Source of the DNA: Rhypophila decipiens
Taxonomy: Eukaryota > Ascomycota > Sordariomycetes > Sordariales > Naviculisporaceae
Reading direction: 5' to 3'
Assembly: GCA_033297075.1 (NCBI GenBank)
Contig: MU858058.1
Location: 1 to 64,000 of the forward strand
Length of the DNA: 64,000 bases
The stretch's first letter is position 1; each line of letters starts with the position of its first letter. The notes beneath the pieces were generated by a model. That model did no database searches. It worked only from the letters and a program-made list of their open reading frames with translations, and was not told the DNA's origin. This document shows positions 9,092-19,095 of this stretch, piece by piece. The translations under genes and the position numbers were made by a program.

Positions 9092-11224
9092 ATGTGGTCG
9101 GACCTGGAACACGCGGCTAGCACCGTGGACACCTTGACCACCACTGGCACGATGCTTGCCATGTCCATGAATGAGTCCGGAAAGGCAGCCTTCAGTCTGT
9201 TCTCCGTCTATGCCCTTGGCACCCACGCGCCATCCAAAGACATCCACGACGCCATTCGGTACCTCACGATAGCCGCCAGCGCAAACTACGGCCCGGCGTT
9301 TGTTTGCGGACCGAGGATCTTTGAGGCAAATGGCATCCTGGTACCAGATGTATTGCTCCGTGGACCGCAAAATGACCCCAAACTCAGCGAGTCGCTCACA
9401 ATATTGAGGAGCCTTCCAAATGACGAGTATTATTCGACCGCCATTCAACTGTTCTGGCCGCCATCTCTCAAGACTGATGCTAAGAGAATACTCCCCAAGC
9501 TTCCTCTCGTGGACCTTGACTCCGTTATTGATTTCACAGAGTGGATCAAAGCTCGTGCTGATAGCATGGGCGCTGAAAGCTTCCGTACCTGGGTTCGTGA
9601 TATCTTGCTCTTCCATCACTCTGTGGTACGAGGGTCCACTGATGCGTGTGACCTTCTCTGCCGCCTCGGTTGTGATATCGACTACGCGACTCCAGCCGGC
9701 GTGACGCCCCTCCATCTCGCGATGCGCTGTGCAAAGGTACGCGTGATAGAGCTTCTCCTCGAGCGCGGAGCAGATCCATTCATCAATTGCAATCAGAACA
9801 TCTCACCGCTGCATTGGTTGATCGTCTTACCCCCAAAGAATGTTCCACGGATTGCGGAAAGGCTTCTTACTTCTCTTCACACCCACCAGAAGGGGGTGCT
9901 AAGTGATTTCAGATTGCCTGTTACACCACATAGCATCTTCTTTGATGACCTCGGGGTATATGTTAACAGCTCACCCATCCGCTGGGCGATCCAATGTCGA
10001 AACTTGCCTGTGGTCGCTGCTCTGATGGACCTTGGCGTGTCGCCCATTGTGAACCCCGTCCGACCTGGTGATGAGCTCTTTGAAGCCGTCGGAGTAGGGT
10101 GTGCCCGGATTACGGAACGGCTCTTGCAATCTGACAGTTATCGGCAGCAGCTATCGTCGGAGAGGGAAGGAACCCAGGCTTTCTCATACCTAGGAAACAG
10201 CCGAACCTACTTCTCCCGCTGGATGATGCATGGAGCCTTGCACGATGGCGCCTTCGGTCAGGTCATCGACGTCATGGAGCGATTCGGGTTTCGCCTCCCT
10301 CTTTGCCAAGCAGATATGATCGAGGTCCCAGGAAACTTCGCAAGCGCCACCCCGCTCTGCAGGGCTGCGATGAGCTTTCATCTTCCTGTCACCAAAGAAC
10401 TCCTCCGGAGGGGGTGTCTAGTCAATGATTGCAGCCCGTAATCCAATGGTCTGACAGCAATTGGGTGGGCATTGCGATCGCTTGGTGCATATGGTCCACA
10501 GCTCAAGGCGGCTGAGGTCATTCATCTCTTGCTAGAGCACGGCGCCACGACTAGTGGGAAGCAACCCATGGTTCACTTTGCTTGTGGGTCTGTTGTGTCC
10601 CCGGAGGTTCTCAGGTCCCTCCTAAAAAAGGCCAGCCCAGCCGATATCAAGTCGGTATACAACAGACAAACGCTTCTTCACCAGCTCTTTTTCATGTTCG
10701 CCCCTCAGTACGACAGCCTTGTGGAGCACCAGGAAAAGGTGAAAGCCGTCATAGAGGCGGGGTGTGATATTGACGCGGAGGATGGGCTCGGATCCGACAG
10801 CTATCACCGCAGATCGACGTTTGGCAAGCGCCCCGGCGATGAAATGGCCTGTTGCCGAACCGCCTTGGCTTACGCCCTCGATGATCTACACTGGGCCACT
10901 GGCCAATATCTCATAGAACGTGGGGCCAAATTGGACTTTGGCGTGCAGTCGGGTCACCGGCAGACAGTCCTACACCTCCTTGTGTATAAGGTCTGTCGAC
11001 TGCGAATCAAAGTCAGGGACAATGGCGATGCGGAACAGAGGAACGAAGCTGATTCTGTCGAGTGGGCAATCAAGGATTTGCTGGTTCATCCTATAGTCAT
11101 AAAAAAGGGCCTCCTCAATATGCGTAATTATCAGGGGCTGACAGCCCTAGATGTGGCAAAATCGTGTAGGGTCGGTAGTGTGATGCGCATACTCTGTGAT
11201 GAGCGGTATGCGCCCTTGACATGA
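9092..11224 (+). pseudogene. Ankyrin-repeat protein with in-frame stop
   Basis: One continuous frame, interrupted only by a TAA at 10439-10441. The first ATG in frame is at 9092; upstream the frame is closed by TAG at 9035. Residues near the start (GKAAFSLFSVYALG, DAIRYLTIAASANYGPAFV) look like Sel1/TPR helices. Ankyrin repeats follow (GVTPLHLAMRCAKVRVIELL, SPIRWAIQCRNLPVVAAL), and after the stop further repeats appear in the same frame (GLTAIGWALRSLG, AAEVIHLLLEHGA, GLTALDVAKSCR). The stop falls inside a repeat, so read-through DNA is clearly the rest of the same gene, about 710 codons in all. A CAA-to-TAA change would explain it. An amino-terminal effector domain also seems to be missing. 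Either a pseudogene, a truncated 449-residue protein, or a base-call error. Confidence 0.7.
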
Positions 11225-11604
11225 TGGATTCGTATGGGTCGAGGATGCGGAGCTTAGGTGACCACGGCTTTGATGGTGCAGGAGCTTCGAAGGATGGAAA
11301 CGACTGGGAGGTTCAGAGAGGCACCACAATAATTACTTGAGAAGTCCTTTGGAGTAGTTGGAAGTTGGAAGCAGTGTCCGAGTGTCCAGTGGGGAGGATG
11401 ATGTCGTGATTCCGATTCAACGTGTAGACATTATTGCCATATACCAGAACCTGGTTGTCAGCAAAATTATCCCATAGATACTTTCTTAAAATTACGTCCT
11501 CGTAACATGTACAACTCTGAACGCATCCAAGACATTCTGTCACGAAGAGGCCAACCTGGAACCTGGCCTTCCAACACCGGATATGATATCCAAATCCCGC
11601 CGAT
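11225..11604. other. Intergenic, convergent gap
   Basis: The gap between the 3' ends of the ankyrin gene and the minus-strand lipase. Nothing recognised. Confidence 0.35.
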
Positions 11605-12701
11605 TCATGTGTTCCTCACCTCAAAAGGCAGGATCAACTCATCAGGCCCACACCCCGAAATAGGCCCAAAATACCAAACATGGGCCGTAGCATTCGCCCC
11701 CAGCGTCCCAGCATTACACCCCAGTGTAGCATACCCCGTACAGACCTCAATCTGACTCGCCGCAACAGCATCAGTATCCGTGTTGATCCAATACTCGGGC
11801 GACAAATGGCGATAATTAGTTGCAATAGGGGGCAGCTTCGGAACAGGGTCATCGGTGTGCGTAACGCGGTATTCGGCCCCAAGCCCCCCCTGGGTCTCGG
11901 TTACGTACTCGGCAAAAACGAAATTTCCTACGCGAGGAGAGCCGTATGTGTATAGGTCTGTGGGGTGGCCTGCCTCGCGGAGGTAGGCGGCTGCGAGGGT
12001 TGCCACTGCTCCGCCTAGGGAGTGCCCGGTTGAGATGACGCTGTAGGTTGGGTTTGCAGCGCGGGCGGAAGCCACGCCGGTCAGGACGACGGCGGATACC
12101 TCGCTCCATGCTGACGCGAACCCTGCGTGGACTAGGCAGCCTGTGCCTAGGGTGCAGGGAATTTGGGCGAATGACGCACTGGAGGGTTAGTTGGATGGGT
12201 TGGTGTTATGATGGCAGGAGAGCACATACTCGGTAATCCAGTTCCTGACAGAAGCCGAGCCGCGGAAGGAGACAACGATCAGGGACCTGACCGGGTCAAT
12301 GGCGATGAGACCCCGTGTATCCAGGATTGGTGTCCTATTTTGTGAAGGTGTTAGTCGTTTGATTGAGATGGTAGGACTGGGAATCGGTGCTTCACTCACG
12401 CAAACCCAACATGGGTAACCGCGCCATCTGCCCGAACGAGGGGACAATTGTCTGTGTTGCAAGTGATGGCTTGTCCAGGGGCGTTCCCGCTGTTGCAGTA
12501 CGAAATGGCGGCGTACTGGGAGAAGAGCTCCAAGCTGGAGAGCTGCTGTGGGGTGACGTCTGTATGGACAAAACATCAGTACTTGTTCAGTCTTGGGGGG
12601 CAACTTTTCAGTCAAAATCACTTACCTCGGCGGTCCAGTGGAAAAGCTCCGACTCCAGCAGCTAATGCCAGGATGAGCTGGACCTTGGAGGAGAGCCTCA
12701 T
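11605..12701 (-). CDS. Secreted class-3 (Thermomyces-type) lipase
   Basis: Four exons: 12626-12701, 12400-12559, 12230-12334 and 11605-12178. Introns of 66, 65 and 51 nt all have GT...AG ends and keep phase; the product is 304 aa. A signal peptide (MRLSSKVQLILALAAGVGA) is followed by a short propeptide ending in DRRD. It is an alpha/beta-hydrolase of the fungal Lipase_3 family, which hydrolyses triacylglycerols or related esters outside the cell. The nucleophile is Ser167 in TGHSLGG, with Asp224 (HTDDPVPKLPP) and His280 (TAHVWYFG) completing the triad. SFRGSASVRNWI is the usual oxyanion-region block, and Cys residues fit family disulfides. Complete, with a TATA-like element 60 bp upstream of the start. 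Confidence 0.93.
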
Positions 12702-12760
12702 CTTCGAATATTGTTCAAAAAAGCATCGTGCTCACTCGAGCCCAGAGACCGAGAGCTATC

Positions 12761-12766
12761 TTTATA
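12761..12766 (-). promoter_or_regulatory. TATA-like element of lipase gene
   Basis: TATAAA on the minus strand, about 60 bp before the lipase start codon, a plausible core promoter position in a filamentous fungus. Confidence 0.45.
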
Positions 12767-14098
12767 GAATTCATGATCTTGGTCGATTATCATCGCTGGA
12801 CGAGAATATCTGACCCGCGTCACCGTTCACTGTTTCTGTATTGTGGCTTGCTCCTTATATCTTGGGGTTCCCTTTCCCTGGTAAAGGAGTGGAATATGTC
12901 TTTTTGATTGGCCATGTTAAAGTCCGGTAAATTGAGTGTATGATTCCGTCCCGACAATCTATCCTTTCTCGTGCCCGATCGACAAGGCCAAACAGGTTTC
13001 GTTGAAGAGCGGGGGCATCTCATTGGCGGACCCAAACTTTGCGCCATCCAAAGAACTGCACACTGGAAAGCCGACCCCAACGATGGCGTTTCAAAGAATG
13101 CGCTTCTTTTCGAGACCACTGCCAGGCCAAAGAAGAGCTTCTCCATGTCTGTGAATCTGACGATGCCCGGTGGACTATTCACCTTGAAGAACTTGGCACG
13201 GGCTGTGCGAGATTTTGTTTGAATTGTTGGATGCTAGCACCCACTGTTGGTCCCTTCCTGGCACATGTGCGGTGCAAAATGTATCCGTATTTTCACAGTG
13301 GTCTGTTGGTCCATTCACTCCCGCAGCAGAGCTCTCTTGATGACTTGGTTGGGCCTTTGATCTACCTCAAAAACAGTCGGGAAAGTTGGGAGTCTTTCGG
13401 GCGTCCAAGGTCAGGCCCCACAGCCTCGTCACAAGTACGCTGGTCGGCATTATTGCCATGAGTTGAGAATTGGTATTCTCGCTCTTGCAGCTGGTTGAAA
13501 TGAGATACTAAAGTCATTTGTAGCGTTAATTCTTAGATCGGTGCATGTATCGAGCGTGCTGCTGTGATGATTCTTTTATTCCAAGCTTCAGATGCAATCT
13601 TCGTGGCCTACCATTAGATACTGGCGTCCCTTTGTGAAACATCTACTACGAGGAATGGCGAGACGGAGGATTAAGGAAATTACGTGTAATGCAAGTCAGT
13701 GTGTATCTGCCGTTGGTCAAGCCCCCTTTTCCGTGGTCAAAGCTGCTGGCCCAGCCCTGAATCGTCATCATTCGAGTCGTCCGTACTAGACTCGCTGCTT
13801 CCGCCGCGAAACAGGCCCCGCATCAACAGCGCACCTGAGTGCCAAACTTCAGATTGATGGCAGCAGATAAGAGCTAGGACCTTTCCCTGCTTGCAGAAGT
13901 CATTTATTGGTGGGGCGTTTTGTCCCCTTCCTGGCCGCCAACCTGCTATATCTAAGCCTGTCCGCTTCACATCCTTTTCTCCCTCTTGCAACCCTCCAAG
14001 CCCCGAGACAGGTCAATTTCTCCCAAAAGATCCCTCCAGACCTTGCCAATTCCAGAACCAGTACATCTCCTCAACTACCAAATCACCTACTCGCCATC
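12767..14098. other. Intergenic, nothing recognised
   Basis: About 1.3 kb with scattered short frames of mixed composition and no motif I can support. The final 150 bases are C/T-rich, as in fungal 5' leaders, and likely belong to the secreted-protein gene at 14099. Confidence 0.4.
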
Positions 14099-15032
14099 AT
14101 GCGTGTCTTCCAGACCACCTCTATCATCGCCGTCTTCGGCTGCCTCGTCACCCTTGCCGGCGCCCGAGTTCCGAAGTCTCACGACGACGGCTCTGCTAAG
14201 GCCGACATGGCCGTCCGGACGCCCGCTGGCACCCACACTCTGGACAGGGGACGCCATCTGTTGCACAGTCGGCTGTTTGTCCTGTACTACTATTAGCTGC
14301 GAGCAAGACGCGTGCACCCGCTCGATTTGGGTATGTTATTGCTCGATCCTACTCGGTTTCTTTCATTCGTTCTTCTGCTTGAAACTTGATGGCTAACTTC
14401 ACACTTCGGTGGGTGTTTAAACAGTTTAGCGATTGCTGTGCCACAGAGATCACCGGTCCGGGGCAGGGGCATGTCACCGATGCCACCAAGTTCTACGACC
14501 TCGACCACAACGAGCTCGACGTTACCCTCGCGGAAGTTCTTGCTCATGTTTCTTCCGAGGATGCCGTGCCGGACGCCGGAGTCGATGCTGTTTAGGGTAC
14601 CAAGGATGTTGCGGCTGCTCGAGAGGAGCCCTCTGTTCCCGACGCCGAGGACAAGTCCCTCAGGCTTGCCCTGAAGGCGCCCCGTGCTCCCTCAAAAGAG
14701 ACACCCATCTGTTGCACACCCGGCTGTTTGGCTTGCACCACTGAGGTCTGCGACAAGGGTCCGTGTACTGCTTCAATCTTTGTATGTTTCTGACCAGTCC
14801 TACCCGGACTCCTCCCACATTCGTCGTCGACGGTTGCCTGTCGCTCCTTCGGTCCTTTTTCTAGTTGTAATTAGCTTGATCGCTGACTTTCACACAGTTT
14901 GCCGCTTGCTGTGCCACACAGATCATCGTCCCTCACGCCAAGTTCTACGACCCCGACCACAGCGAGCTTAACGTCACCCACGCCGAGTTCTTCGCTATGG
15001 TTGAGGCTCGTGCTCAGGGAGCCCACAACTAG
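14099..15032 (+). pseudogene. Tandem-module secreted Cys-rich protein, broken
   Basis: The ATG at 14099 begins a signal peptide (MRVFQTTSIIAVFGCLVTLA). A Cys module follows but in another frame: AICCTVGCLSCTTISCEQDA. Dropping one G from the GGGG run at 14247-14250 restores the frame. That exon ends at 14330, a 94-nt intron (14331-14424) follows, and the next exon opens FSDCCATEI. In the same frame a TAG at 14593-14595 is followed, without further break, by a second copy of the module: TPICCTPGCLACTTEVCDKG to 14781, a 116-nt intron at the identical phase and place (14782-14897), then FAACCATQI and the stop at 15032. So one gene with two duplicated exon-intron-exon modules carries a frameshift and a nonsense codon. 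It could be an effector-like protein; no known family recognised. Confidence 0.65.
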
Positions 15033-15690
15033 ACTCTAAGAGCAGTCTCGATGAGGGCGGCATTCAACGGCAGGCAAGTTCTTTTTGGGTGGTAGTTCTT
15101 ACTTGTGGGAACTCACCACGTGGTGCTTATTGCCCTGGCTTGTCTTGCAGCTGCTCTCGATCTCGGGTGGATATCTACATACTCATCTCGGCAGTGTTGT
15201 CACACTTGGGGGAGAACGATGGACGGAATCATTTCAAGGCAGAGACACACGATCATAGTACCAAGAAAACAAAGAAATAGGTGGAGATAGAAGGACGCTT
15301 GCTTTTATGCCGGCGAACGTATGATAGTCTCTCGGCCGCTGCGGGTCGCTGAACCAGCCTCAATGAAATTGATCCATTTGCACACACTATTTCGCTGGTA
15401 TCTAATTAGCTGAGCCTTAGACTTTGCCATGATTCTGCTTGTCAACCTTCACTCGCTCTAGATGGCACTTTGGCTTGAAACCAACAATATCTTCATCTTG
15501 GCTAACATGACTTGATAGCGGACTCGTGCTTTGTGCAGCAGTTTGTTCCCGTCCCGTAAATAAGTTCCCGCAAAGGCCTAACGGATAAAGAAGGTTTCAA
15601 TGTGGGCCCAACAACGGGACGAGCCTCCTTTTCTTAGCACAAAGGTAGGAGCCAGAGGTGGATGTTAGTCCCCTTTGTGATGGACCCGGC
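15033..15690. other. Intergenic, nothing recognised
   Basis: No coding signal. The segment leads into the promoter of the kelch-like gene. Confidence 0.35.
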
Positions 15691-15697
15691 TATAAAA
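15691..15697 (+). promoter_or_regulatory. TATA element of kelch-like gene
   Basis: TATAAAA in gGCTATAAAATCCg, 164 bp before the ATG at 15855. The intervening leader is C/A-rich, as in fungal 5' UTRs. Confidence 0.45.
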
Positions 15698-15854
15698 TCC
15701 GAGCCCCGGTCGGATACCTTTCAAAGGTTCAAAGGCTGTAAGCCAGGAACATTGACTCGGCCAAACTCGACGATAGCCTTCTCTCTGACATATCAGTTCC
15801 AAATTCTCCAAACTATCCCAATAAAAACAGGACAAGACTCAGCTCCATCTCAAG

Positions 15855-16829
15855 ATGGCCGATCACCACACCGACCCCTCCCATCATGACTCGGACTCTG
15901 ACTCCGAACCAGAATTCTTCCCCGGCACAAAGGCAACCTGGAAACATGATCCCAACGTCCCGGCCCCAACCTTCACCCACAACGAATGTCTAGTCGAGAC
16001 GGTCATATCGCGCTGCACCTCCAACCCAACCCGCATGCGATTAACCCCCTTCCTCTCCTACATGATCACCACCTGCGACGCAGCCTATTCCATGCGGACC
16101 TTGCCAGTAAACGTAGACAACAAGAACGAAATCGATATGAACACGCCCGTCTGGTCCTTTGAGCGATTCGGACAATCCAAGACCCGCGTGGGCGCTCCCC
16201 GGGGCGATACCGACCCTTCTCACTACCGAACCATCTTGATCGGGGGTGAACACGAAGATTCCTACGACCCCGACTTTTGGATCTACAATGACGTCGTGGT
16301 GCTTCACAATCGGGACTCACCGCTCGGCGCGAAGCTCGAAGAGATCGAAGTGTATGGATACCCCAAGGCAGACTTTCCACCGGTATGCTGGCACACGGCA
16401 ACATACTACGTCGACGGCCCGAAGCAGTATATTTACCTTGTTGGTGGGGAGGGTCACAATGGCCACTCGTACGACCTCACCTGCGTGGTGAACCGTCTCG
16501 ACCTCGACAGTTTCAAGATGGAGAGGATCGAGACGACGGGGTATGCACCGCCGCCGCAGAGCTTTTTGGGGTTTCGGAGAAAGCCCAAGGCTACATTGGT
16601 GGGCAAGAATATTGTTATCGAGTGGGCGGCTAGTCTCAATACCGATGATGGGGTGGGGCCTACGAGGTATGCGTTTCATATTCCGTCACAGGAGTGGAGG
16701 ACTGTGAGGCTGCCTGAGGGCGGGCCGCGATATGATAGGGCGAATATGACGAATCAGAATGATGTTGGTACGGAGAGGCCTAGTTGTGCGAGGGCTTGGG
16801 CTGCTTTTGGGCCGTTGATGTTTAATTAG
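15855..16829 (+). CDS. Kelch/beta-propeller-like protein
   Basis: Single exon, 324 aa, starting ATGGCCGATCACC with a good A-rich context. The head is acidic and His/Asp/Ser-rich (DSDSDSEPEFFPG). The rest reads as kelch-type blades: RTILIGGEHEDSYDPDFWIY followed by NDVVVL, then YIYLVGGEGHNGHSYDLTCV followed by NRLDLDSFKMERIETTGYAPP, with the GG and aromatic spacing of kelch repeats. No signal peptide, so it is probably intracellular. The partner or reaction is unknown. Codon choice drifts from C-ending early to T/G-ending late, but the frame is intact. Fungal proteins of this look are usually annotated as hypothetical. Confidence 0.75.
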   Translation: MADHHTDPSHHDSDSDSEPEFFPGTKATWKHDPNVPAPTFTHNECLVETVISRCTSNPTRMRLTPFLSYMITTCDAAYSMRTLPVNVDNKNEIDMNTPVWSFERFGQSKTRVGAPRGDTDPSHYRTILIGGEHEDSYDPDFWIYNDVVVLHNRDSPLGAKLEEIEVYGYPKADFPPVCWHTATYYVDGPKQYIYLVGGEGHNGHSYDLTCVVNRLDLDSFKMERIETTGYAPPPQSFLGFRRKPKATLVGKNIVIEWAASLNTDDGVGPTRYAFHIPSQEWRTVRLPEGGPRYDRANMTNQNDVGTERPSCARAWAAFGPLMFN

Positions 16830-17989
16830 CCTGGTTTGTCGTCTTGAACGATCTTGGAACATGTATGTAAAGGGGGTAGGTGTCGAGACAGCTGGGTGGG
16901 GGGATGGGCCATCTAGATATATGACGGCGAGAGCCCGAGGGGATGAGGGCAGGGCTCATGAAACTAGAATGCGGACATGTGGTCGAAAATCTGTAAATAC
17001 AAGAAATGTGTAAATGTTGTTTATTTAACCAACAGTTCAGGGAAAAGAGGCATGTTGTTTTATTTGAGGATGCACTGTCTCTATATATGGGTACTAATGC
17101 TGTATGATACATGTATAAAAACAAAAGAACGCAGTGATTGGTGACTTTATTGTACAATGGAGACACTGGTAGGATTGTTGACGATACTGGGAAATAAATG
17201 AGTGAAAGACACCAAAGTCGGCGATGCGAGAAGGGAAAGGTCAGACAAATGGGATATCTTTAGCCTCACAACCCTCAATCCCAAAGCGGGCTCATCTCAC
17301 CACGAAGCTATGAGTTGCCTGATCATTCCCGTCATGGTAGAATCGTCTGCTTAGCTTTCTAGCCCTTGTTCGGTGTTGATCCCCCGGAGCTGTCGATGCT
17401 CGGTCCACCATGAGCGGTTTGCAGTGAGTGAATTATCGAGCTGGTACACATGAGGCTGGATAACCGGATAAGGCGTATCCATGAGACATTTGGGTGCCAC
17501 GGTTCACCATGATGTTGTCTCAGGCACGTTTTTGGCCACCTTTCATACTCACTGTTTGGTGTTGGCGTGTGCGTGGTCTGCTCTGCTTCAGTGCTTCTCC
17601 AACTTTCGATATCAGTTTGATCGGCACAAGGTTCTCCACGTCAGCTTCGGGTTGTATGCCGTTGGTGATACCCGAGTGGCAGCTTCTAGAATGTAAATTT
17701 TGAGGCGGCCACATCTATTGTGTTCCACATTGTAGCCCGCCATGCGTGGGTTGTAGCTCATCCGACACCACAACCGGCAGCATTGTCCCACAGAGTGGTA
17801 CCTGTGATATCCACGAGACTGGTTAGGAGACACAATCATTAGGGTCAGTGGCCCCCGGTGTTGAACATTGAGGTAAAAAGGAGGTCAGTGATACCCAAGA
17901 CACGATGTAAGAGGTTCTCGGAGGAGACACAAAAATGGCTTGCCGAGATGCCACCAAGGGACAACTCAAAAGGACCGCTAGGGAAAGGA
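16830..17989. other. Intergenic, nothing recognised
   Basis: About 1.2 kb without gene-like frames. The first 300 bases are T/A-rich and probably hold the 3' UTR of the kelch-like gene. Confidence 0.4.
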
Positions 17990-17996
17990 TATAAAG
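17990..17996 (+). promoter_or_regulatory. TATA element of secreted-protein gene
   Basis: TATAAAG about 95 bp before the ATG at 18085, followed by a C/A-rich leader. Confidence 0.45.
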
Positions 17997-18084
17997 AAAA
18001 CAGATTGTCCAAAGGCCCACCCCTTCTTGATTGCCAACTTCAGGATTCAACCAGCCGTATACCATCAAACTCGAACCAAACAAT

Positions 18085-18810
18085 ATGACCAAGATCATCC
18101 ATGTCCTACTGCTTTCCATCTGCCTCACCGCGGCAGCCACGCCGACCTTCACAAACCAAGGATTCTCATTCCGTGAATGGGTAGAAGAGATCATCACCCA
18201 TCCCACCGGAAAACACCTCTCAGCCGAGGAGGCAATTGCTTCTTGGTACGCATTCCCCTTCAGGGACAGCTACACCAACAGTGCAAGGCCGGGCAGTGTC
18301 TTCGAGAGGTTGGGAGACCCGGCCACATGTAACGAACAAGGAAAGCTTTCGGCCCCTGTAAGTCTTCCCCTGCACAAGTTTTGATATCCACCATATGAGC
18401 TCATGAGAGCCTCAACTCTGACCCAAATTCCCACCTAGATCCCCGACGCAGTTACCTGCATCATGCAACTAGCCGCCAAAGGCACCGAATTCTGCCCAAC
18501 AAATGGAAACGCCACATACTGCCAGTTCGGCGCGGCAGTGATTGAGGGGACCTCCAAGGACGGGCAACAGCTGAATTCATACTGGTGAGTTACTCCCATG
18601 TCGGTGTACTGATCCATGCCTGCTGGATATTGTCCCATATATGAAAGCTGACTTTTTCTGAACAGCAACGATCTCGCCAGAGGTGCTGGCTATGTCATGG
18701 ACTCTTGTTCACGGGCCGATAACACGGTGGAGGGAGCCGGCTATGTTGAGGGCAACGGCGATATTCTGCTCAGAATTCATAGTCCCGATGGTGTTGGGCG
18801 GATGAAGTAG
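18085..18810 (+). CDS. Secreted Cys-containing protein, 187 aa
   Basis: Three exons: 18085-18357, 18439-18584 and 18666-18810. Both introns are exactly 81 nt with GTAAGT/GTGAGT donors and TAG/CAG acceptors, and the joined frame has no stop until TAG at 18808. The N-terminus (TKIIHVLLLSICLTAAATP) is a clear signal peptide. The mature part has spaced Cys residues (ATCNEQ, VTCIMQL, EFCPTNG, ATYCQFG, NSYCNDL, MDSCSR), suggesting two or three disulfides, and ends in a Gly-rich segment (GAGYVEGNGDILLRIHSPDG). I do not recognise a named family. Small secreted, Cys-bearing and in a gene-poor neighbourhood fits an effector-like or host-interaction protein, which is inference only. Confidence 0.75.
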
Positions 18811-18831
18811 AAGGACACGCAGCCACCGTGA

Positions 18832-18846
18832 GGGGGGGGGGGGGGG
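18832..18846. repeat. Poly-G tract
   Basis: Fifteen consecutive G on the plus strand, about 20 bp past the stop codon of the secreted-protein gene and so probably within its 3' UTR. It could form a G-rich structure in RNA and is prone to length errors in sequencing. Confidence 0.9.
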
Positions 18847-19095
18847 TTTGTCGGCTGTTGTTGCCCTGGTATTTGATAGATGATTCTCATCCATCAAGTC
18901 AGAAACTCCTAGACGACTAGAAACCACGAAGAAAATCCAAGAGGTCAAAACATCGCCAGTTGTAGCCTCATGCCGTGCCTTGGGTCGATGGAGTGCCCAG
19001 CGCTCAGCAAAGCGTATCCGCTTGAAGGCGTGACAATCGCGGTGTCTCTGGCCCCATGACAACAAAGTATTCTTAGAATAATATACCCTAGGTCC

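Noticed and set aside
10420..10465. Intron removing the ankyrin stop codon
   Set aside because: A GTGTCT...CAG span of about 44 nt is possible, but the translated sequence across it continues the ankyrin repeat, which an intron would not do.
13039..13461. 140-residue plus-strand frame
   Set aside because: Composition is irregular, there is no motif, and it is bordered by equally long frames on the other strand.
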